From the IMG/VR virus record IMGVR_UViG_3300034092_000562, positions 1 to 28,515 of that record: a DNA stretch of 28,515 nucleotides; one strand, 5' to 3'. Each line of letters starts with the position of its first letter. Position 1 is the stretch's first letter. A model generated the notes under the pieces. That model was not told where the DNA came from and made no database searches. It saw only the letters and a program-made list of their open reading frames with translations. Positions 6,458-13,289 of this stretch are shown here, piece after piece. A program made the translations under genes and the position numbers. Source of the DNA: a virus.

Positions 6458-7753
6458 ATGGCTTGGTACGATAGATTTATTAACACAAAACCAAAAGGCC
6501 CTGAAATGGTAGAGGGCTATCAATCATTTAGCACCCCATTCCTACCGGTAGGGAGAGGTAACTTGACACTGCCCTATGTAAACGGTAGATATTCTACTAA
6601 CATGTGGGTGCGTTTTGGAACAGATAACCTGTATCCACAAATGCTCAATCAAATGTACTACAGCTCACCTTTACATGGTGCTATAGTTGACTACAAGACC
6701 AACGCTGTTATTGGTGGAGGCTTCAACCTTACCACTGACAAGCTAACACCTCAGGAAAAACTTGAGATGTTTACCTTTGAGAAAAAAGCTAACCTCAAGC
6801 ACACTGTTAAGGCAGTGACAAAGCAGTTAATTATTCACAATCGTGTGTACTTTAAGCTATATTTTGGTGAAAAAAAGAAACTAATTAGAATTGAGAATGT
6901 CTCACCTGACAAAGTAAGGATATCTAGGTTTGGAGATATGTACTATTTATGTGATGATTGGAGTACTAACATAGATGTGCAAGAGATTAAGCCTTATCAC
7001 ATCACTTGTAAAGATGAATGTCAGCTATATTCCTACGAAGTTAAGTCAGTTGGTCAGGACCACTATAGTTTGCCGACATATAGTTCGGCACTTAATTTTG
7101 CATTTTTGAGTGGCGAGTTAAGTTACTTCGCAAAAAGTAACATCCAAAATAGTGTGTTCCCTAGCTTTGCTATGATGTTCCCTAAGAGACCACAGTCGGA
7201 GGAGGAAAAGCACATGATCAAAGAAACTATTGACCGCCTTAAGGGTGCAGCCAATGCAGGTAAGGCAGTTGCATTCTTTGCTAACTCAGCTGATCAGTTA
7301 CCTAAGATAGAAAGCCTACCTACTAATGGCAATGATAAGCTATTCCATGAGGCATCTGCATTGAACACTGAGCAGATTTGTTTCTCACACACCATTGACC
7401 CTATCCTAATGGGTATCCGTACCACAGGTAGCTTGGGTAATGGAAGTGATATCAAGCAAGCATATGTGATATTTGAGAAAAACGTGGTCATGGAACTACG
7501 TCAACAGGTAACTACTATCTTTAATGAGATACTAACCATTGCACGCATCCCTGCTGAGTTTACAATCAATAACTATCAAATCATTGGTGATGCTATTGTT
7601 GAGGTAGATGAGGATACAGCAAAAGTTAAGGATGCATTAAACAATTTAAGTGATGCACTACTAAGCAAAGTACTTGAAAAAATGACTACCAATGAGATAC
7701 GAGCTTTAGCTTCACTACCTCCTATTGATGAACCTACTCAACCTACTGTATAA
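6458..7753 (+). CDS. Portal protein
   Basis: A 431-residue protein that would form the dodecameric ring through which DNA enters and leaves the capsid. The N-terminal section (PYVNGRYSTNMWVRFG, LYPQMLNQMYYSSPLHGAIVDYKTN) has the pattern of phage portal proteins, where a set of unfinished host-DNA-sized wing helices follows an SP-H-AI-K motif. Long charged helices at about residues 240-275 and 340-370 fit the stem and clip, and a polar Pro-rich tail ends the protein. It is followed with a 1-base overlap (TAATG) by a connector-like gene. The large terminase lies far away at 21534, which is unusual in a linear map but acceptable in this circular one. Confidence 0.8.
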   Translation: MAWYDRFINTKPKGPEMVEGYQSFSTPFLPVGRGNLTLPYVNGRYSTNMWVRFGTDNLYPQMLNQMYYSSPLHGAIVDYKTNAVIGGGFNLTTDKLTPQEKLEMFTFEKKANLKHTVKAVTKQLIIHNRVYFKLYFGEKKKLIRIENVSPDKVRISRFGDMYYLCDDWSTNIDVQEIKPYHITCKDECQLYSYEVKSVGQDHYSLPTYSSALNFAFLSGELSYFAKSNIQNSVFPSFAMMFPKRPQSEEEKHMIKETIDRLKGAANAGKAVAFFANSADQLPKIESLPTNGNDKLFHEASALNTEQICFSHTIDPILMGIRTTGSLGNGSDIKQAYVIFEKNVVMELRQQVTTIFNEILTIARIPAEFTINNYQIIGDAIVEVDEDTAKVKDALNNLSDALLSKVLEKMTTNEIRALASLPPIDEPTQPTV

Positions 7754-8319
7754 TGCTGTACTTTATCACTGAAACCTACCTTAAGACTAACACACCCATC
7801 ACAGCCAATGTGGATGTAACGGATGTGACCCCATACATTGCTACACAATCGGCATTAAGAATACAGCCTATCTTAGGCACTACGTTCTACAATCACATGC
7901 TAACAGCATACAACAATCAGACACTTACACCTGATGAGATTGACCTAGTTGAGTTCATTCAGCCGGTCATTGCATGGAGGTCAGCTGAGGATGCTGTATT
8001 TGGGTTGACGTATCAGCTAAAAAACAAAGGACTTCAGACTCAAAACGGAGATTATTCAGCAAGCGTATCCAGAAGTGAGGTAGCTTTTGGGATGGAACAC
8101 TATGCACAGAAAGCTAGTTTCTTTGAGCAACGTCTAATCAGATGGCTATTAGCTAACCGTAACCTGTTCCCTATATTCATATCTACAGCTAATCAGGATA
8201 CTGACCTCAGACCAATGTTCCAAAACTGCTCATGTATTACTCAATGGCAGGATACCTGCACAGGTATGTGTGGTAACTTCCTTGAGAATGGGTACAATAA
8301 CAGCATCCTAATCTTGTAA
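7753..8319 (+). CDS. Head-tail connector / adaptor-like protein
   Basis: A 188-residue protein directly coupled to the portal gene (TAATG overlap). The start (LYFITETYLKTNTPITANVDVTDVTPYI) and the helical middle (ALRIQPILGTTFYNHML, FIQPVIAWRSAEDAVFGL) fit the short helical adaptor proteins that dock under the portal ring. The C-terminal 30 residues are rich in Cys (NCSCITQWQDTCTGMCGNF), which is odd for a connector and could bind metal or form disulfides. I believe it belongs to a Bacteroidetes-phage family of unknown function (DUF6712-like), but cannot check this. Confidence 0.6.
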   Translation: MLYFITETYLKTNTPITANVDVTDVTPYIATQSALRIQPILGTTFYNHMLTAYNNQTLTPDEIDLVEFIQPVIAWRSAEDAVFGLTYQLKNKGLQTQNGDYSASVSRSEVAFGMEHYAQKASFFEQRLIRWLLANRNLFPIFISTANQDTDLRPMFQNCSCITQWQDTCTGMCGNFLENGYNNSILIL

Positions 8320-8810
8320 TGAAGTCACAGCTCACCATACTATTAGCCACAATGAAAGCCAATTGGATAAAACTATTGGCAACTATTAGTGCATTCTTAA
8401 TGCCTATTTCAGGCTTATTGTTTTTGGTAGGCTTTGTGATTGTACTTGATACTATCACAGGGGTATGGAAGAGCATGAAAAACAAGGTTAAAATCACAAG
8501 CAGAGGTTTATCTGCCATCATTAGCAAGATGCTACTCTATGAGGTAACGGTTATCTTGTTTTATATGATTGATAAATTTATATTAAATAATATCATCCTG
8601 CAGTTTTTCTCGGTAGAGTTACTGCTCACTAAGGTACTTGCACTCATCCTAGTATCAATCGAGGTCATGAGTATCAATGAAAACTACAAAGCAGTAAAAG
8701 GCCTTGACCTATGGCAGGCAATGAAAAACTTATTTTCAAGAGCTAAGGATATTAAAAAGGACCTAGATGAAATTAGACACAACCAAGATATTTCAGGAAC
8801 GCCTATCTAA
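8319..8810 (+). CDS. Holin, phage_holin_4 family
   Basis: A 163-residue membrane protein with predicted spans at about 18-44, 68-86 and 101-118 and a charged C-terminal tail. The DTITGVWKSMKN motif after the first span and IEVMSINENYKAVKG after the third are hallmarks of the toxin-secretion/phage-lysis holin family. It would form pores in the inner membrane at the end of infection, releasing or activating the endolysin. The next gene, an amidase, overlaps its end by 44 bases, giving a holin-endolysin cassette. The start overlaps the connector stop by one base. Confidence 0.85.
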   Translation: MKSQLTILLATMKANWIKLLATISAFLMPISGLLFLVGFVIVLDTITGVWKSMKNKVKITSRGLSAIISKMLLYEVTVILFYMIDKFILNNIILQFFSVELLLTKVLALILVSIEVMSINENYKAVKGLDLWQAMKNLFSRAKDIKKDLDEIRHNQDISGTPI

Positions 8811-9414
8811 CAGTCAGTACTTCCACGAAGAGTCTGAGAAAAAACAAATCTATCTACACCACACTGCAGGCAATGGTAATCCTGTAGCTGTATCACGTTG
8901 GTGGAATAGCAACGGAGATAGGATAGCTACTGCATTTGTAATAGGTGAAAGAGGTAGCATAGTGCAATGCTTCAGCTCTAAGCATTGGGCTTATCACCTG
9001 GGGATAGATAGCCAAGATTTCTCAGCTCATGGACTCAAGTATCAAAACCTTAATAAACTTTCTGTAGGTATAGAGGTGTGTAATTGGGGCCCATTGAAGC
9101 TAAAAGATGGTAAGTACTACAACTATGTCAAGGGAGTGGTGGACCCATCAATGGTAACCACATTAGATACACCCTACAAGGGTAATAAGTATTGGTACAA
9201 ATATACGGATGAACAGATTGAAAGCACTCGGCAGTTGGTGGAGTACCTGTGTGAGACCTATGACATTCCTAAGACTTACCGGTCAGAGATATTTGCCATT
9301 GACAAAGAGGCATTCAAAGGAACTGCAGGGATCTACACGCATAACAGTGTGAGAAAAGATAAGGCAGATATTTACCCATGCCCCCGAATGATTAAGATGT
9401 TACAAAGCCTATAG
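8767..9414 (+). CDS. Endolysin, N-acetylmuramoyl-L-alanine amidase (Amidase_2)
   Basis: A 215-residue zinc amidase that cleaves the bond between muramic acid and the stem peptide in the murein layer. Visible motifs: YLHHTAG with a zinc ligand His at 31 or 32, WAYHLG (77), GIEVCNWG with Glu103, and THNSVRKDKADIYPCP with His192, Lys198 and Cys205. These correspond to the T7 lysozyme ligands His17, His122 and Cys130 and its catalytic Lys. There is no signal peptide, so it depends on the holin encoded just before it. No separate wall-binding domain is seen, as expected for a Gram-negative host. Confidence 0.9.
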   Translation: MKLDTTKIFQERLSNSQYFHEESEKKQIYLHHTAGNGNPVAVSRWWNSNGDRIATAFVIGERGSIVQCFSSKHWAYHLGIDSQDFSAHGLKYQNLNKLSVGIEVCNWGPLKLKDGKYYNYVKGVVDPSMVTTLDTPYKGNKYWYKYTDEQIESTRQLVEYLCETYDIPKTYRSEIFAIDKEAFKGTAGIYTHNSVRKDKADIYPCPRMIKMLQSL

Positions 9415-9417
9415 CAC

Positions 9418-9882
9418 ATGAGACTTTCAATAATTATTTTGTCGCTAGTTTCTACTATATTTGCGACATCCTGCTCAGCTCCTAAGCGTGCTCAATGGCA
9501 CTATAAGAAAGCATTAAAGAATGGACTTAAGGTAGTCCAGGATAGTGATACCATCCGGATAACTACAGTTGACAGCATCCCTGTTATTCACAATGACACT
9601 ATTGTGTGGGAGAAATTCTACACCACTAAGGATACGGTGATACAATTCAATAACGTGTACGTACCAAAAACAAGATGGCAAACAAGGATTGAGTATAGAT
9701 ATAAAACAAGGGTTGAAAGGATACGAGGTAAGACTATCTATAAAACTGCTCAAGCTAAAGAGGTAGTAAAGTACAAAATACTATGGTGGCCTGTGATTGT
9801 TGCGTTTATTCTAGGGATACTCCTAAGATTTCTAATACAAAAGGGGCTCCTAGATAGGATTGCCCTGCTATTTAAGCTATGA
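9418..9882 (+). CDS. Spanin-like lipoprotein with C-terminal membrane anchor (u-spanin candidate)
   Basis: A 154-residue protein with an N-terminal lipoprotein signal (SIIILSLVSTIFATSC, lipidated Cys19), a periplasmic region of about 100 residues rich in Thr and basic residues with beta character, and a membrane span at about 121-140 followed by a short basic tail. An outer-membrane lipid anchor plus an inner-membrane C-terminal helix in one chain is the unimolecular spanin design (phage T1 gp11). It follows holin and endolysin, where spanins belong. It would fuse the two membranes in the last lysis step. The function is inferred from topology and position; I do not recognise sequence similarity to T1 gp11. 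Confidence 0.7.
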   Translation: MRLSIIILSLVSTIFATSCSAPKRAQWHYKKALKNGLKVVQDSDTIRITTVDSIPVIHNDTIVWEKFYTTKDTVIQFNNVYVPKTRWQTRIEYRYKTRVERIRGKTIYKTAQAKEVVKYKILWWPVIVAFILGILLRFLIQKGLLDRIALLFKL

Positions 9883-10652
9883 GAAAACGTTTATTTTATG
9901 ACATTGAGACCTCTTTCAATGTCGGTGTGTTCTGGAGGACAGGATACAATCTAAGTATCCAACCTCAGGATATCATTCATGAACGTGCAATCATATGCAT
10001 CTGCTATAAATGGGAGGGTGAGGATGAAATTCACAGCCTAACATGGTCCAAAAGTCAGAGTGATAAGCAAATGATTGAGAAGTTTGTCAAGGTCCTAGCC
10101 CAAGCGGATGAAATTGTGGCTCACAATGGGGATAGGTTTGACCTCAAATGGATACGCACAAGGGCTTTATTCCATGGTATTCAGTTTATGCCATCACCTA
10201 AGACTATAGACACGCTTAAATGGGCTAAAAAGTACTTTAATTTTAATAGCAATAAACTAGATTACATAGCTAAGCTACTTAAGGTAGGTGCTAAGATGGA
10301 TACAGGAGGGCTTGACCTGTGGAAAGATATAGTATTTCGCAAAGATCAGGAGGCATTAGATAAGATGGTGGCCTATTGTAAGATGGATGTGGAGGTACTT
10401 GAGGCAGTATTTGATAAACTCAACAGCTATACCATTGCTAACCATAACTATGCCATCCAATACGGAGGTGAAAAGTATGAGTGTCCTGAATGTGCAGGAA
10501 TAAATGTCAAATACAATAAGAAAGTAGTCACAGCTGCAGGAACTGTACACCATTGGATACTATGCAAGGACTGCAAAAAGCACTACAAAATTAATCACCT
10601 GGTATTCACTAAGTATCAGGAATATCTCTACAAGCGTAAGTCTATAGCCTGA
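9879..10652 (+). CDS. DEDDy 3'-5' exonuclease (RNase H-like) with zinc ribbon
   Basis: A 257-residue protein. The exonuclease motifs are FYDIET (Asp8, Glu10), HNGDRFDLKW (Asp85/Asp88) and YCKMDVEVL (Tyr166, Asp170), that is, a DEDDy arrangement similar to DnaQ/YprB-type RNase H-like nucleases. A C-terminal zinc ribbon is formed by Cys202-x2-Cys205 and Cys229-x2-Cys232. It probably trims 3' ends during replication, recombination or host DNA breakdown. It overlaps the spanin gene by four bases (ATGA), so it would be transcribed with the late lysis unit and not with the replication genes, which is unusual. Confidence 0.8.
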   Translation: MRKRLFYDIETSFNVGVFWRTGYNLSIQPQDIIHERAIICICYKWEGEDEIHSLTWSKSQSDKQMIEKFVKVLAQADEIVAHNGDRFDLKWIRTRALFHGIQFMPSPKTIDTLKWAKKYFNFNSNKLDYIAKLLKVGAKMDTGGLDLWKDIVFRKDQEALDKMVAYCKMDVEVLEAVFDKLNSYTIANHNYAIQYGGEKYECPECAGINVKYNKKVVTAAGTVHHWILCKDCKKHYKINHLVFTKYQEYLYKRKSIA

Positions 10653-10691
10653 TTTTTGCGGAGATTATTTAAGCTTATCAACTGATTTCTT

Positions 10692-10710
10692 ATTTAGACT
10701 CATTCTAAAT
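10692..10710. repeat. Palindrome 1: ATTTAGA-CTCAT-TCTAAAT
   Basis: A perfect 7-base inverted repeat with a 5-base spacer, 46 bases upstream of the -7 box of the early promoter. It has no T-run, so a terminator is unlikely. Its size and spacing suit a dimeric repressor or activator site. Confidence 0.5.
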
Positions 10711-10721
10711 TTGTGGAAAAT

Positions 10722-10741
10722 TATGCAAAATTGTTTGCATA
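10722..10741. promoter_or_regulatory. Palindrome 2 over the early promoter: TATGCAAA-ATTG-TTTGCATA
   Basis: A perfect 8-base inverted repeat with a 4-base spacer. The right arm contains the TTTG -33 element (10734-10737) of the early promoter, so a protein bound here would block or steer RNA polymerase. It is a strong operator candidate although no repressor gene is recognisable nearby. Confidence 0.55.
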
Positions 10742-10763
10742 TATGAAACTTTATATATCTTTG
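10734..10763 (+). promoter_or_regulatory. Host-type early promoter (TTTG-N18-TATCTTTG)
   Basis: TTTG at 10734-10737 and TATCTTTG at 10756-10763 match the Bacteroidetes -33/-7 consensus with an 18-base spacer. It drives the early operon beginning at 10791, leaving a leader of about 25 bases ending in the A-rich TTAAAA. Confidence 0.75.
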
Positions 10764-10790
10764 TCAGGTATTAACACTTAAAAATGATAT

Positions 10791-10958
10791 ATGAAACAGT
10801 TTGAAAGAGCCCTTGACTTTATCAAGACACACGAAAACAACGCAGAGGTACTTGCTTTATTCTTAGAGCAGCTGCTTGTTGAAGCTACTGAGGAAATGAC
10901 TCAGACAGCATTAGATAACACCGAAGATTTTTTAACCATTCTAAACGCTAACCGATGA
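10791..10958 (+). CDS. Small acidic early protein (55 aa)
   Basis: First gene behind the early promoter. ATG at 10791 is chosen because an ATG at 10784 gives only a six-codon frame. The product (MKQFERALDFIKTHENN...) is acidic and wholly helical, with no known motif. First genes of early phage operons often encode small host-takeover proteins, which is a guess here. It shares ATGA with the next start. Confidence 0.6.
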   Translation: MKQFERALDFIKTHENNAEVLALFLEQLLVEATEEMTQTALDNTEDFLTILNANR

Positions 10959-11053
10959 AAAAAGAACTATTTAATGTAGTAGCAAGTTTTGCTGTGGTCG
11001 TGGGTACCATGGTAGCAATGTATAACGTTTTAATCTTTATGATATGCAAGTAA
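10955..11053 (+). CDS. Small membrane protein (32 aa)
   Basis: A single predicted membrane span (about residues 7-29) after a charged MKKE start, ending ICK. The start overlaps the previous stop (ATGA), and the stop at 11051-11053 lies inside the next gene, which starts at 11044. This double overlap supports translation in spite of the small size. Function unknown. Confidence 0.45.
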   Translation: MKKELFNVVASFAVVVGTMVAMYNVLIFMICK

Positions 11054-11334
11054 CAATAGGAATAGAAGTAGCTTACTTTGACTTTGATGATGTGCATGGT
11101 AACTGTGAGTTCAAAATAACTAACATAACTGATGAAAGCTATGAGGTAGAGCTTAGCAATGTGGTAGCTACTCAAATAATTGGTGAGGTGGAGCTTGACT
11201 ACATCCTAACTGACACTGAACTTGACCAACTGAATGAGGAGATTATTTGGTGCATCCAGGATACTGACATGATTAGAGACATGCAGGACCCTATGAATTA
11301 TTTTGATGAGGATGAGTGGAGGTATGATGCATAG
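11044..11334 (+). CDS. Acidic hypothetical protein (96 aa)
   Basis: The product (MQVTIGIEVAYFDFDD...) starts with beta strands and ends in a strongly acidic helical part (DDEL-type residues, YFDEDEWRYDA). There is no membrane span or known motif. It is part of the early operon. The strong negative charge recalls DNA-mimic or host-inhibitor proteins of phages, but nothing more supports that idea. Confidence 0.6.
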   Translation: MQVTIGIEVAYFDFDDVHGNCEFKITNITDESYEVELSNVVATQIIGEVELDYILTDTELDQLNEEIIWCIQDTDMIRDMQDPMNYFDEDEWRYDA

Positions 11335-11572
11335 AGATATCTCAGAGATGGCTAGATGGTGGACCAAGCAGTCATTTGCAGGAGATAAGGGGGGCTCCTT
11401 TAATACCTCCCTATATTTAGAATACTTAAAATGTAAAAACTCATGTACAGATTACTATACTACTATGAAAAAAGGCTCGCAGAGAGCTATGAATTCCCTA
11501 CCAAAGCCCTGTGTTATTGGAAAGTCAACCAATTCAGGACAGCAGGTACTCATATTTACGGACACTTTGTAA
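11327..11572 (+). CDS. Hypothetical early protein (81 aa), C-terminal part doubtful
   Basis: The frame opens upstream at 11303, but the ATG at 11327, which overlaps the previous stop, is more economical. The N-terminal half (MHRDISEMARWWTKQSFAG) looks protein-like. After about residue 45 the sequence becomes rich in Ser, Gly and Lys and overlaps another frame (11443-11604) that reads better. Either both frames are used or the second half here is chance. Function unknown. Confidence 0.4.
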   Translation: MHRDISEMARWWTKQSFAGDKGGSFNTSLYLEYLKCKNSCTDYYTTMKKGSQRAMNSLPKPCVIGKSTNSGQQVLIFTDTL

Positions 11573-11604
11573 TTGAAAAGGTATGCGACAAGATAAGATA
11601 CTAG
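11443..11604 (+). CDS. Hypothetical early protein (53 aa), overlapping frame
   Basis: Starts at ATG 11443 and runs to TAG 11604, into the HNH gene start at 11583. The product (MYRLLYYYEKRLAESYEFPT...) is rich in aromatic and charged residues and looks like a folded small protein. It overlaps 130 bases of the preceding frame. One of the two is probably the real gene in this stretch, and I favour this one between 11443 and 11572. Confidence 0.4.
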   Translation: MYRLLYYYEKRLAESYEFPTKALCYWKVNQFRTAGTHIYGHFVIEKVCDKIRY

Positions 11605-12203
11605 AAATACTGTACCCATACATCCCTACTAAAGTGCTAGGTGAGTATCTAGGGTTGACTGCATCCCAAGTGTACAATAAAACGTACAAAAGAGGGATAA
11701 AGAAAGACCCTAAGACAAAGAAAGCAATTAACCGGGCCATGATATTAAACGCAGGTAAGAACACCAGGTATGCGAAAGGTCATGTGCCATTCAACAAAGG
11801 CATGAAATGTCCTAACCTACTGCTAACTAATGCAGCTGCTACGATGTTTAAGAAAGGCAACAAGCCATTCAACACCAGGGAGGCAAATGCTACTAGCATC
11901 CGTAAAGATACAGCAGGTAGATTGTATCACTACACTAAGATAGCAGATAGCGTATGGGTATTAACGCACCGGTTGATGTGGGAGCAGGCTAATGGACCCA
12001 TCCCTGCAAAGCATATAGTGAGGTTCATTGATGGCAACACCATGAACTTAGAACTGAGCAACCTGGAGTGCATCCCAATGAACAAAAACATGACTAGGAA
12101 CAGCATCCAAAGGTTCCCAATGGAGCTACAGCAGGTCATGAAATTAAAAAGTAAACTTAATAAAACAATAAAAAATGGCAAGAAACGGAATGAACGATCT
12201 TAG
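11583..12203 (+). CDS. HNH endonuclease (homing-type)
   Basis: A 206-residue protein. An N-terminal helix-turn-helix-like segment (TKVLGEYLGLTASQVYNKTYKRG, about residues 16-38) is followed by two KGxxPFN motifs (KGHVPFNKG at 65, KGNKPFNTR at 91) common in phage HNH proteins. The HNH core is THRLMWE (His129), HIVRFIDGN (His144, Asn152) and LSNLE (Asn160). It would nick or cut DNA at a specific site, as a homing enzyme or packaging aid. It lies in the early operon and overlaps the next gene by 29 bases. No intron or intein is visible beside it, so it is a free-standing gene. Confidence 0.8.
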   Translation: MRQDKILEILYPYIPTKVLGEYLGLTASQVYNKTYKRGIKKDPKTKKAINRAMILNAGKNTRYAKGHVPFNKGMKCPNLLLTNAAATMFKKGNKPFNTREANATSIRKDTAGRLYHYTKIADSVWVLTHRLMWEQANGPIPAKHIVRFIDGNTMNLELSNLECIPMNKNMTRNSIQRFPMELQQVMKLKSKLNKTIKNGKKRNERS

Positions 12204-12420
12204 AGATCACCTCTTTGCAGCTCTAGAGAGATTAAATGATGATGAGCTAACACCTGAACAACTATCTACTGAAGTAGAAAAGGCTCAGGCAATTTCTAAC
12301 CTGTCTAACTCAGTGATAAATAGTGCCAAGGCTGAGGTTGACTTCATGAAAGCTACCGGCATGATAGCTACTACCAGCAACCTGTTCAAAGGAGTTAATG
12401 ACCCTAAAAGATTAGACTAA
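12175..12420 (+). CDS. Conserved helical phage protein (81 aa)
   Basis: The product (MARNGMNDLRDHLFAALERLND...) is all helical and acidic, with an AISNLSNSVINSAKAEVDFMKATG segment. I recall this family from many Bacteroidetes phages, between HNH or replication genes, always without function. The layout suggests a dimerising or DNA-module accessory protein. It overlaps the HNH gene by 29 bases and the next gene by one base (TAATG), so it is clearly coupled to its neighbours. Confidence 0.65.
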   Translation: MARNGMNDLRDHLFAALERLNDDELTPEQLSTEVEKAQAISNLSNSVINSAKAEVDFMKATGMIATTSNLFKGVNDPKRLD

Positions 12421-12608
12421 TGAAATACACAAGATACTTTAGAATTTGGCTTGAAGATACAGTAGAGCCAGAGGGTGGCACATGGTGCTACATGGGGATG
12501 GATGAGAAAGGCTTTTTATGGCAGCTCAACTTCCAATACAAAGAGAATGAACAACCTGAGACCTTAGAGCAGTACCTGCGATGGGGCTACAAAATTCAAG
12601 AGATATGA
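12420..12608 (+). CDS. Hypothetical early protein (62 aa)
   Basis: A small protein (MKYTRYFRIWLEDTVEPEGG...) with several Trp and Tyr residues and an acidic middle, no membrane span and no known motif. It is coupled on both sides: TAATG with the previous gene and ATGA with the DnaA-like gene that follows. Function unknown. Confidence 0.55.
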   Translation: MKYTRYFRIWLEDTVEPEGGTWCYMGMDEKGFLWQLNFQYKENEQPETLEQYLRWGYKIQEI

Positions 12609-13057
12609 ATGAGGAATTATTTGAACTCAGTAAAGTGCTCAATGAGGATATAGTGGATATCATTAGGGCATATCAGCTGAACACACCTAGCAGAAAGCAG
12701 GAGATAGTAAGCAAGAGGTACTACCTGTACAACTATATGTATGAGAACAGGCACATGACCACTACAATGATTGGTCAGTACTTTAACCGCGATCATAGTA
12801 CGGTGGTGCATGGTATTCAGGAGCACAAGTATTGGTACCATAGAAAAGACCAAAACTATCTCAAAATGATATACCCCATTCCAGAACTCATTAGGCCAAA
12901 AAGGTCAGACATTAATATCTTTGATGTCGATGTTATGCCAATAGATGACGAAGAAACTAGGGTAACAATCACAGGTAACTTCCCTATTAAATTGTTAAAA
13001 AGTTTTCAAGAGAGAATGACTAAGAATGAGATTAGTACTACATTTGAGCTATCATAA
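12605..13057 (+). CDS. DnaA domain IV-like DNA-binding protein, putative replication initiator
   Basis: ATG 12605 is chosen because it forms ATGA with the previous stop; the 12581 start lies deep in the previous gene. The 150-residue product has, at about residues 30-78, the DnaA C-terminal domain pattern: RKQEIVSKRYYLYNY, then MIGQYFNRDHSTVVHGIQ, including the signature RDHSTVVHGI. In DnaA this helix-turn-helix binds TTATCCACA-type boxes. There is no AAA+ domain. The remaining C-terminal part is acidic and of unknown role. It is the last gene before a terminator and the iteron cluster at 13111-13289, so it may bind those repeats as origin-binding protein or regulator. Confidence 0.7.
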   Translation: MNEELFELSKVLNEDIVDIIRAYQLNTPSRKQEIVSKRYYLYNYMYENRHMTTTMIGQYFNRDHSTVVHGIQEHKYWYHRKDQNYLKMIYPIPELIRPKRSDINIFDVDVMPIDDEETRVTITGNFPIKLLKSFQERMTKNEISTTFELS

Positions 13058-13076
13058 TTTTTTAAGGGTTAATACT

Positions 13077-13103
13077 AAGGAGGGGCTTCGGCTCCTCTTT
13101 TTT
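13077..13103 (+). terminator. Rho-independent terminator with UUCG loop
   Basis: AAGGAGGGGC (13077-13086), TTCG loop (13087-13090), GCTCCTCTTT (13091-13100) and further T residues. The stem has ten pairs including G-U pairs. It closes the early operon in front of the origin region. Confidence 0.9.
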
Positions 13104-13110
13104 ATGACCG

Positions 13111-13289
13111 TATGACGATGTGACAGTTCTCTTATATAGGGTCCTTATAAAATACACCACTAAAAAAGTTTGTACTTTGGAAAATTTATCGTCATATCGT
13201 CATGAAATCACTCAAACATAAGCCTGCATTGGTTTATATACATGACGATAACTTTTATTTATCGTCATAAATTGTCTTTTTATCGTCAT
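13111..13289. repeat. Iteron cluster / putative replication origin (TATCGTCAT repeats)
   Basis: Six copies of TATCGTCAT or its complement lie in a 249-base gene-free, AT-rich stretch: 13187-13195, 13195-13203, 13260-13268 and 13281-13289 on the plus strand, 13242-13250 on the minus strand, and a weaker inverted copy at 13111-13119 (lacking the outer T-A match). Four copies extend to TTATCGTCAT. The copies at 13242-13251 and 13259-13268 form a perfect 10-base inverted repeat. The cluster separates a terminated operon ending in a DnaA-IV-like gene from the primase-helicase gene, as expected for a replication origin. An operator array for the primase promoter is the alternative. Confidence 0.65.

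Noticed and set aside
11583-12203. HNH gene as marker of an intron or intein
   Set aside because: Neighbouring genes are intact and no split gene was seen, so it is treated as free-standing.
12581-12604. Upstream start for the DnaA-like protein
   Set aside because: It lies inside the previous gene; the ATG at 12605 gives a typical ATGA overlap.
13132-13141. TTATATAGGG, an 8/10 match to the late core, in the origin region
   Set aside because: No AACA block at the right distance and no start codon close by, so it is not counted as a sixth copy.
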